From: CAIYRG01 sp964446945
Lineage (GTDB): Bacteria; Pseudomonadota; Alphaproteobacteria; Micropepsales; Micropepsaceae
Length of the DNA stretch: 64,000 bases
Reading direction: 5' to 3'
Assembly (NCBI GenBank): GCA_964446945.1
Contig: CAYUQO010000002.1
Coordinates: 372,001 to 436,000 of the forward strand
Shown here: one piece after another, positions 50,311 to 57,150 of the stretch
Position numbering within the stretch: the first letter of the stretch is position 1
Layout of the letters: each line of letters opens with the position of its first letter
The notes under the pieces: generated by a model
Seen by the model: only the letters and a program-made list of their open reading frames with translations
What the model was told of the DNA's origin: nothing
Database searches by the model: none
Translations under genes and position numbers: made by a program

Positions 50311-51393
50311 TCAGGTCCTGCGTGCGCGGGCGCGCGCGGGCTCAGCCTTGGATTCGGGCTTGATCAGCCCTGCTTCCCGGAAATAGCGCAGCGCGCCGGG
50401 ATGCAATGGCGCGGGCGCCAGTTTCGGTCCGAACGATGCATCCAGAAAATGGGATCCCTCGCGCCCTGCCTGCAACGACGGCCGGTTCGCCGGATTGTAG
50501 AGAGCCTTGAGCATGCCATAGATCAGCCTGTCGGGCTGACTTTGATCGGCGATCCAAAGTGCATCCACACTCACGGTCTCAACCGCAGACGAATTGCCAT
50601 AGGCGGTCTTCGGAATGGTGTGCGGCTCAAGCCAGGGATCGGCGCGCAGCAGACGGCGAAGTCCGGGACCGGTGATGGGCACGAGATGCGCCGCACCATC
50701 GGCGAGCAGATCGTGGATAACGCCGATTGGCGCGCCACCCACCAGAAAAAGCGCGTCCAACTTACCTTTGCGCAGAAGATCCACCGCGTCTTCGGGCGAA
50801 TCGAAATTGGGATGAATCGATTTTTCCGGGATGCCATACGCGGACAGAACGGCGCGTGCCGTGACGATGGTCCCGGAACCCTCCGGCGACAGCGAGACGC
50901 GCTTCCCGCGAAGCTGCGCCACATCTTCAATTCTGGACTTCGTCGCCGCCACCAGATGCACGTCTTCGCCATACAGGTCAGCGATCACACGCAGATTCTT
51001 CGACGGTCCGGACTTACGGAATGGTCCCTTACCCTCTGCGGCCAGGGAAACGACATCGGCTTGCGCCAGACCCGAATTGATCATCCCGCCAGTCACCGAA
51101 GCAACATTCGCCACCGAACCCTGGGATGCCATGGTGGAGACGATCAGCCCGGGCGGACCGCACACATTGGCCGCCTCGCAGCGCGCAATGCCCGGCGGAT
51201 GACTGAGGATTTCCGACAGCAGATTACCGATCGGAAAATAAGTGCCAGTGCTGGAGCCGGTTCCGATCTGGAATGGAATCCGTTGCGGCGTGTCCGCAGT
51301 CTGCGCTGCCACGGCTGAGGCAGCGGCAATGCTAAAAGCTATCAGAGCACCGGCTATGAATGACAGCCGGACCGGGAATTTGGTCGACCGCAT
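50311..51393 (-). CDS. TAXI-family periplasmic solute-binding protein
   Basis: A 360-residue TRAP-associated extracytoplasmic immunogenic (TAXI) receptor. Signal peptide (about residues 1-30), then the family's opening IGTGSSTGTYFPIGNLLSEI. Further blocks are SLAAEGKGPFRKSGPSKNLR, LYGEDVHLVAA, SLSPEGSGTIVTARAVLSAY and DALFLVGGAPIGVIHDLL. Two cysteines in ARCEAANVCGPPG may pair. TAXI proteins feed fused DctQM-type TRAP permeases, but none is encoded next to this gene, so it is an orphan in this window. Substrates of the family include dicarboxylates and amino acids; unknown here. Confidence 0.88.
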   Translation of the reverse strand: MRSTKFPVRLSFIAGALIAFSIAAASAVAAQTADTPQRIPFQIGTGSSTGTYFPIGNLLSEILSHPPGIARCEAANVCGPPGLIVSTMASQGSVANVASVTGGMINSGLAQADVVSLAAEGKGPFRKSGPSKNLRVIADLYGEDVHLVAATKSRIEDVAQLRGKRVSLSPEGSGTIVTARAVLSAYGIPEKSIHPNFDSPEDAVDLLRKGKLDALFLVGGAPIGVIHDLLADGAAHLVPITGPGLRRLLRADPWLEPHTIPKTAYGNSSAVETVSVDALWIADQSQPDRLIYGMLKALYNPANRPSLQAGREGSHFLDASFGPKLAPAPLHPGALRYFREAGLIKPESKAEPARARARRT

Positions 51394-51478
51394 GGGGCAA
51401 TATAGAACAGACGCATTGCGGCTGGAATTGGACCAGACTCAAAATGCCGCGCCCCAGTCCAGCGTGGCGCGCCCTAGA

Positions 51479-51529
51479 GTTCTCCTCCCCCCACGCGCAA
51501 AGCGCGTGTGGGGGAGGACTAAAGGAGGA
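51479..51529 (-). repeat. Dispersed palindromic intergenic repeat, copy 2
   Basis: Reverse-complement relative of 18552-18601. The hairpin core pairs CCTCCCCC with GGGGGAGG around an alternating CG centre (ACGCGC-AAA-GCGCGT). The same outer bases, AGTCCTCC on the reversed strand with CCTCCTTTA before it, are conserved. It lies between the divergent starts/ends of the TAXI and SDR genes, inside about 220 bases without a gene. Confidence 0.75.
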
Positions 51530-51615
51530 GGGTCGGCGAGGGCGGGTAAAGCGAGGGGTGGAGGAACAAACTCAATCGGCAGGCTGCGTGAGTTCCATCC
51601 GCCGACGGCAATCCC

Positions 51616-52353
51616 TCACAACTTCACTTTCTTGAATACCGGTTCGGGCAGGCTGCGGATGACGGCCATCACTAGCCGCCATACCGGCCGCACATAGATA
51701 CGTTCGCGGCCCTTTGCTTCTGCTTTGCGGATCGCCGCCGCCACTTCGTCGGGTTCAGCAGTCAGCAGTCCGGGAGTCTCCATATCTGCCAGGGCGCTGG
51801 TGCGAACGAAACCTGGAAGCACGGTCATCACCCGCACCTTGCTGCCAGCCTGCGCGAGCCGCTGGCGAAGTCCGGAAAGGTAGGCCGTGAAACCGGCTTT
51901 AGCCGAGCCATAAATATAGTTCCGCGCCCGGCCACGTTCCCCCGCGACCGAACTCACGCCGATCAATTGACCAAAGCCGCGGGCTGCCATGCGGTTGGCC
52001 GCCTCCGCAAACAGCAACGCCGGGCCGGTATAATTGGTCCGCATCACCAGATCGGCCGCCGCAACATGTTTTTCCGAGTGCGCCTGATCGCCCATCAGAC
52101 CCACCACGCAGACGATTGTGTCGGGCAATTCGCCCAATGAATCGAGAAATACCCCATGTTTCTCTGTATCGAGCACATCGAACGCGACCGCACGCGCCGC
52201 AGCCTGATAGCGGACCTTGAGATCGGCAACGTCAGCCGCAAGCGTGTCCGGATTGCGCGCCGCGAGGACCAATTCGCAGCCGCTGCGCGCGTAGCTGCGT
52301 GCGATCGCGCGCGCCATGTCGGAACGCGCGCCTACCACGAGAACTGTCGTCAC
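51616..52353 (-). CDS. SDR reductase, DprE2-like
   Basis: A 245-residue short-chain dehydrogenase. The nucleotide site is VLVVGARSDMARAIARSYAR, a DprE2-like variant of the TGxxxGxG loop. The catalytic Ser is in IGVSSVAGE, with Tyr and Lys in YIYGSAKAGF. In mycobacteria DprE2 reduces decaprenyl-phosphoryl-2-keto-ribose to arabinose. That role is inferred here from the four-base overlap (ATGA) with the DprE1-like gene and from the HAD-UbiA gene in the same operon. It ends in a basic, hydrophobic C-terminal helix (VWRLVMAVIRSLPEPVF). Last gene of the operon. Confidence 0.82.
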   Translation of the reverse strand: MTTVLVVGARSDMARAIARSYARSGCELVLAARNPDTLAADVADLKVRYQAAARAVAFDVLDTEKHGVFLDSLGELPDTIVCVVGLMGDQAHSEKHVAAADLVMRTNYTGPALLFAEAANRMAARGFGQLIGVSSVAGERGRARNYIYGSAKAGFTAYLSGLRQRLAQAGSKVRVMTVLPGFVRTSALADMETPGLLTAEPDEVAAAIRKAEAKGRERIYVRPVWRLVMAVIRSLPEPVFKKVKL

Positions 52354-53669
52354 AGTTGCAGTCTTTCCGATTGGAGTGATGAGAACTTGCCCAGGGGATC
52401 GACGGCTCTGCGTAGATTCCGGAACGCCGCAAGTTCCGGATAGCCTTCCATCATTTCCGGCATCATGCGTGCGTCCTTGGCCAGATAAATGCGTCCGCCA
52501 TGCCGGGCCACAATCGAATCGAGCTGCGACAGGAGCCCCAATGTCCGCGGATTGGCCGGAAAATCGAGGGCGAGCGTGTAGCCTTCCATCGGAAACGACA
52601 GCATCCCACGCCCGGGACCGAGCAGCTTCAGCACTGAAAGAAATGATCCCATTCCGGCGCCCGCCACCGCCTCAAGTATTGCTGTGAGGCCGGCGACGGC
52701 CTCGCGTTTGGGAAGCACGCATTGGTACTGAAGCAAACCGTGCCGCCCATACATCCGGTTCCATTCCAGAATCGCATCGAGCGGATAGAAGAAGCGGTCA
52801 TAATCGACGACGCTTTCACCGGGCCTGTTCGCCGCGTAGTACACCCGGTTGAACGCTTTCACCGTCCACGCATTGAGTGCAAATCCCGGAAAGTCGGCCG
52901 GCAGGCGGCGCGCGTGGCGCTTGGCAAAAATGAACGGATTGTCACGCTGCCCAGCGGGCAATTCCTCGGCGCGCGCGTGTTCGCCGCAAAACAAAACCGA
53001 CCGGCCAAGGTTTCGGCCGCGCGCGAGACAATCGATCCATGCGGCGCTGTATGTCCAATCCTGCAAAGCCTCGAACGCTTCCATGGTCTCTGCGAGGTCG
53101 CGCGTTCGCACGAGCTTCTGGCGGATAAACGCGCTCTCGACCTTGATCATCCGGAACACTGCGCTTCGGATAATTCCCGTCAGGCCCATGCCTCCCCTGG
53201 TCGCGGCAAACAGTTCGGGATTTTCTTCGGCAGAGCAGCGCAGCACGCGTCCGTCCGCCAGAATGAGATCAAAACTCTCGACGTGATCGCCGAAGCTGCC
53301 GGCCTTGTGGTGATTCTTTCCGTGTACGTCCGCGGCAATCATTCCGCCGAGCGTCACGTATTTGGTTCCCGGCGTTACGGGAACAAACCAGCCGCGCGGC
53401 AGGAACGTTTCGGTAATGTCGGCGAGCATCACGCCGCTTTCCGCCTCGACCCGGCCAGTGGCTGGATCGAAATCCAATATGCGGTCGGAGTGGCACAACA
53501 GCAGCGTCGCCTGGCGATTCAATGCCGGATCACCATAGGAGCGGCCATTTCCGCGCGCGATTGCACTTCTCGCGGAGGCTACTGCGCAGCGGAGCTCAGC
53601 CTCGTCTTTGGGTGCGATTACCCGGCATTCCGTGCGGGGAAATCGCCCCCAACCCGCCAGCGTTCTCAT
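52350..53669 (-). CDS. FAD-linked oxidoreductase, DprE1-like
   Basis: A 439-residue VAO-type flavoenzyme. FAD contacts are RGNGRSYGDPALN (40-51) and VHGKNHHKAGSFGDHV (115-130). The C-terminus has IYLAKDARM, with Lys398 matching the catalytic lysine of mycobacterial DprE1, and VDPLGKFSS. DprE1 oxidises the 2'-OH of decaprenyl-phosphoryl-ribose. From memory of the mycobacterial protein, its benzothiazinone-target Cys387 lies in a '-CVDFP-' block; here the block is TLALDFP with Ala367. The ATG overlaps the GtrA stop by four bases. An unrelated FAD oxidase is the alternative, but context supports DprE1. Confidence 0.82.
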   Translation of the reverse strand: MRTLAGWGRFPRTECRVIAPKDEAELRCAVASARSAIARGNGRSYGDPALNRQATLLLCHSDRILDFDPATGRVEAESGVMLADITETFLPRGWFVPVTPGTKYVTLGGMIAADVHGKNHHKAGSFGDHVESFDLILADGRVLRCSAEENPELFAATRGGMGLTGIIRSAVFRMIKVESAFIRQKLVRTRDLAETMEAFEALQDWTYSAAWIDCLARGRNLGRSVLFCGEHARAEELPAGQRDNPFIFAKRHARRLPADFPGFALNAWTVKAFNRVYYAANRPGESVVDYDRFFYPLDAILEWNRMYGRHGLLQYQCVLPKREAVAGLTAILEAVAGAGMGSFLSVLKLLGPGRGMLSFPMEGYTLALDFPANPRTLGLLSQLDSIVARHGGRIYLAKDARMMPEMMEGYPELAAFRNLRRAVDPLGKFSSLQSERLQL

Positions 53670-54067
53670 CCGGCCACGCCAAACACATAGCGGCGGTCAA
53701 GCCGGTATTTCAGTGCGTATCCTGCTGTCAGGCCCATCGCCGCGCCGGCAAACCGCCAGTCCGGACTGATCGCATTGCAGATGAGTTCGCAGCCCCAGAA
53801 CAGCGCCGTGGTCGCAATGCCTGTCAATGCATAGCCGGTGAATTCGCGCATCTGCACTTCAACGCCAAACCGCCGGTGACGAAAAATCCACACCTTGTCC
53901 AGCAGGTATTTGACGATGAGGCCGGTCGCCGTGCCGCAAGCCATCGCCAGCGGCAACGCCAAGGGCCCGCGATACAAGGCCAAATTCACCCACTGGGTGA
54001 GGAGGTTGACGACAATCGCGAAGACCGCGAAGCCCGCATACAGCGCGCACAGCACGACTGGACGCAT
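53666..54067 (-). CDS. GtrA-family membrane protein (putative lipid-linked sugar flippase)
   Basis: A 133-residue protein with four membrane helices. It has the GtrA hallmarks GTATGLIVKYLLDKVWIFRH near the middle and AGYALKYRLDRRYVF at the end, where the K-Y-x-x-[DN]-[KR]-x-[YW]-x-F motif occurs twice. GtrA proteins are thought to move polyprenyl-phosphate sugars across the inner membrane. Its gene begins directly after the HAD-UbiA stop and overlaps the DprE1-like start. The natural cargo would be the pentose made by this operon. Confidence 0.88.
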   Translation of the reverse strand: MRPVVLCALYAGFAVFAIVVNLLTQWVNLALYRGPLALPLAMACGTATGLIVKYLLDKVWIFRHRRFGVEVQMREFTGYALTGIATTALFWGCELICNAISPDWRFAGAAMGLTAGYALKYRLDRRYVFGVAG

Positions 54068-55645
54068 CTAACTCGCCGCCACTGCAATCCCCAGCACAAG
54101 CGCGCCGCACATGAGACTCACGCGATCGGCCACCGCATACACCACCGGATCGTCATGCATTTCGCCCCGATGTGTCAGCAATAAAATCCGGCTGATCCAG
54201 TAGAACAGCACCAGCGCGATCGCCCACATATATTCCGGATGATGATACAGGACCATGACCGCCGGGCTGTTGATATACAGGGCAAAGATCATGATCGCGA
54301 CATACCCGCTCGCTGCTGCCATCGCTTCCAGTATCGGCAGATCGCGCTGCAGATAGCTTCGGCCGGCCAGGTCGCCGCCACCTCGCGACATCCGATCGAC
54401 AATCTCGGTGCACCGCTTGACGATGGCAAGACACAGAAACAGGAAGATCGCGAAGCCGATGAACCAGGGACTGAGTGGCACGGACGCGGCCAGCGCACCA
54501 CCGGCAAGACGCACGCCGTACAGACACGCCAGCGCCACCACATCGATGATGGGTTTGCGCTTTAGATTGAGCGAGTAGCCCATGGTAAGCAGGTAATAGC
54601 CGCCGAGGAGACCGACGACGCGCGCCGGCAGCACGGCGGGCGCAATCACGGCCGCAAGCAGCAGCAGAAGCGGCGCCAACGCAAGCGCGACGGGCAGCGG
54701 CAATCGCCCCGACGCCAGCGGCCGATTGCGTTTGCGCGCATGACTGCGGTCGCTTGCCAGATCCAGCAGATCATTCGTCACATAGGCGCTGGACGCGAGC
54801 AGGCTGAAGCAAAGGAACAACAGCAGCAGTGGTCCGAGCAGCGCGGCAGAAAACTGATGCCCCGCAATGGCCGGCGCAAAGATCAAAAGATTCTTCAGCC
54901 ATTGGTGCACCCGGAGCGACCGCACCAGCGGCGCCGCCGACAATCCTGGCGAATCCAGATAATGCGCTTGGGCAAATCGTTCGGCTGTGCTGGATTTCAG
55001 CCGGCGGCTCGCCCCCACGACGATGACGCCCTGCGCTGCTTCCCATACCGGAATGTCCGCCCGCGAATTGCCGGCATAATCGAAGCCGCCTTTGCCGAAC
55101 GCCTCAACCAGCGCCACGCGTTTGCGCGAACCCGACAGATTCGTCGCCCCGTCCGACGCGAATATTCCGTCGATCAATCCGACCGCCGAAGCGACACGTT
55201 CGACCAGCAAGTGATCCGATGCCGAGGCGAGATAAACCGGCCGCCCAGCGGATTTCGCGCTGTGCATGAGTTCGACGACCTCGGAATTGAATGGAAGCGT
55301 CGTGCAGTCCAGTTCCGACCCGGCGGCGAGCGCGCCCTTCAAGGCGGCTTTCCCGGAAGCGAGCCTTGGCAGCGCCGCCAGTGCCTGAAAAGGCCGGCGC
55401 GATAGCAAATCGAGGAAGCTTTCAATCAGCAGGTCGGACCTGATCAGGGTACCGTCCACGTCGACGACGAGCGGACGTGTCTGCTCCGCAACCGCGCGCC
55501 GTCGCGCGGCGCTGCCTTCGCCCAACGTCTGCCGCAGCGGATCTTCGAAAATCGAGCCGCGTCGCCCTACCCCAGCGTTGCGCTCCATGGCAGCGCCCGG
55601 AGCTGTGAGTGCGGTTACCGCGCTTCTGTCTCTTCCCTGCTGCAT
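54068..55645 (-). CDS. HAD phosphatase-UbiA phosphoribosyltransferase fusion
   Basis: A 525-residue two-domain protein. Residues about 55-225 form a phosphoserine-phosphatase-like HAD domain: nucleophile pair Asp62/Asp64 in VVDVDGTLIRS, motif II Ser in LASAS, motif III Lys in SGSRKRVAL, and motif IV Asp in AGNSRADIPVWE. Residues about 240-525 are a UbiA-type membrane transferase with NDLLDLASDRSHARKRNRPL (291-310) and KRCTEIVDR. This UbiA branch includes Rv3806c (decaprenyl-phosphate phosphoribosyltransferase). The HAD half could remove the 5-phosphate from the product. Start chosen at ATG 55645 (AGGCG upstream); 55588 and 55744 are alternatives. Confidence 0.85.
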   Translation of the reverse strand: MQQGRDRSAVTALTAPGAAMERNAGVGRRGSIFEDPLRQTLGEGSAARRRAVAEQTRPLVVDVDGTLIRSDLLIESFLDLLSRRPFQALAALPRLASGKAALKGALAAGSELDCTTLPFNSEVVELMHSAKSAGRPVYLASASDHLLVERVASAVGLIDGIFASDGATNLSGSRKRVALVEAFGKGGFDYAGNSRADIPVWEAAQGVIVVGASRRLKSSTAERFAQAHYLDSPGLSAAPLVRSLRVHQWLKNLLIFAPAIAGHQFSAALLGPLLLLFLCFSLLASSAYVTNDLLDLASDRSHARKRNRPLASGRLPLPVALALAPLLLLLAAVIAPAVLPARVVGLLGGYYLLTMGYSLNLKRKPIIDVVALACLYGVRLAGGALAASVPLSPWFIGFAIFLFLCLAIVKRCTEIVDRMSRGGGDLAGRSYLQRDLPILEAMAAASGYVAIMIFALYINSPAVMVLYHHPEYMWAIALVLFYWISRILLLTHRGEMHDDPVVYAVADRVSLMCGALVLGIAVAAS

Positions 55646-55804
55646 GATTCGCCTAAAAGCCGCCGTACCGCGTGCGGTGACAGTGGAACCGCCCTCCTGT
55701 TGCGCTCCGGCCTGGGCTGCTCCCATCCGGCGCTCAAACGCCAACCGAGCGGACAGTAATGTCCGCGCCTTAATGCAGTGTTGACGGAAGCCTAATCTGC
55801 GGCC

Positions 55805-55823
55805 GTAACGGTTGCGTAACGGT
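55805..55823. promoter_or_regulatory. Direct repeats GTAACGGT at 11-base spacing
   Basis: GTAACGGT occurs at 55805-55812 and 55816-55823, one helical turn apart, in the 221-base region between the divergent HAD-UbiA and GT87 genes. Tandem 7-8-mers with an 11-base period are how OmpR-type response regulators bind. It may control one or both directions of the glycan locus; no regulator is encoded next to it. Confidence 0.4.
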
Positions 55824-55866
55824 GTCCTGTTAAAGGGCCCCTTCCGCTACCGTGGAGATTCCGGGG

Positions 55867-57150
55867 ATGGGACTGGTCGAAACCATCGAAATCGCAAAGT
55901 ACTCGATGGAAAAGCGCAAGCTTTATACCCGCGTCCTCCTCACCTGCTTGGTCACAACCCTGCTGTTCTCGGCAGCCCAGTTCTCGGGCTGGACGAAGTC
56001 GCTGCAGGAGCGTGCTTTTGTTGATTTCGACGACTTTCACCTCGTCGCGCGGATGCTCTGGCTGGGCAAAGTCAATAACGCCTACCACCTCCCGGATCTA
56101 TTCGCATTTCAGCAATCGCTTACGGGCCTGGAAGGCTTTCTGCCTTGGACCTACCCGCCGCAATTCGTCCTGCTGCTCGCGCCGCTGGCGTTCTTGCCGC
56201 TGGGTCTGGCTTATCTGGTCTTTACCGGCGCCTCTCTCGGCGCATATCTCGCCGTCCTCAAACGCATTGCCGGCAACAGTTTCGTCCCTGTGCTGATCAT
56301 CACCTTCCCGGCAATGCTCATCACCATCCGCTGCGGCCAAAACGGATTTATCACCGGGACCTTTATCGGGCTCTCGTGTCTCGCCTTTGCCAATCGCCGT
56401 GCCGTCGCTGGACTGCCGCTGGGATTGATGATCATCAAGCCGCATCTTGCAGTCGCTTTCGCGCTCTATGCTTTTGTCAACCGGCGTTGGGGCGCGGCTT
56501 CCATCGCGGCCGCAACCGTGCTGGTGAGCATCGTTGTTGTGACGGCGCTTCTCGGCTTCGGCATCTGGCCCGCCTTCTACCGCGGTATCCATGAAGCCGG
56601 GATATTCCTTTCCGGGGGTTATTATCCGCTGTTTCGCATGGTTTCGCTGTATGCCGCGATTCGCGCATTCGGCTTGCCGGCTGCACTCGCCATGGCGATC
56701 CAGTTGCTCGCCGCCTGTTCCGCACTTGCTGCGGTCGTTTGGGCGAACCGCCGTCTCGCGCCGCGCCAGGCGCTCGGAGTGACGGCCATGGCCTCCCTGC
56801 TCGTCAGCCCCTATGTGTATGATTACGACTTGCCGATTTTCGCCATGGGGCTGGCGCTGCTGCATGACGACATTATCCAGTTCGCGAGCACCCGCGAGCG
56901 TCTCGGGATTTATGGCCTGATCGCGTTCAGCTCCGGCTTCGGCCTGGTAGACTCATTGCTCTTGCACGCACGCAAGTCTCCGCTCGACGCGACAGTGGAC
57001 GGCGTGGTGCCGCCCGATATGGTGCCCTGGGCGCTGGCGGGGCTTACGCTCTTTGCTGCCGTCTTACTGATCTTTCGCGCCTTGCTGCGTTCCGTACCCC
57101 AGCCATTCGCCTCCGTGTTCAAACGGGCGGAGCCGATCGCTGCGCAATAA
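55867..57150 (+). CDS. GT87-family membrane glycosyltransferase
   Basis: A 427-residue, about ten-TM GT-C glycosyltransferase of the DUF2029/GT87 type. The first periplasmic loop carries acidic residues in VDFDDFHLVARML, as expected for the catalytic site, and the block LPWTYPPQFVLLLAPLAFLP is the family's YPP motif. Later blocks are IRCGQNGFITGTFIGL, IIKPHLAVAFALYAFV and SPYVYDYDLPIFAMGL. GT87 in CAZy includes mycobacterial PimE (mannose) and AftC (arabinofuranose), which use polyprenyl-phosphate sugars. Its position opposite the DPA-like operon makes a pentofuranosyl donor plausible. The ATG has GGAG nine bases upstream. The 3' end overlaps the next gene on the other strand by 87 bases. Confidence 0.83.
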   Translation: MGLVETIEIAKYSMEKRKLYTRVLLTCLVTTLLFSAAQFSGWTKSLQERAFVDFDDFHLVARMLWLGKVNNAYHLPDLFAFQQSLTGLEGFLPWTYPPQFVLLLAPLAFLPLGLAYLVFTGASLGAYLAVLKRIAGNSFVPVLIITFPAMLITIRCGQNGFITGTFIGLSCLAFANRRAVAGLPLGLMIIKPHLAVAFALYAFVNRRWGAASIAAATVLVSIVVVTALLGFGIWPAFYRGIHEAGIFLSGGYYPLFRMVSLYAAIRAFGLPAALAMAIQLLAACSALAAVVWANRRLAPRQALGVTAMASLLVSPYVYDYDLPIFAMGLALLHDDIIQFASTRERLGIYGLIAFSSGFGLVDSLLLHARKSPLDATVDGVVPPDMVPWALAGLTLFAAVLLIFRALLRSVPQPFASVFKRAEPIAAQ

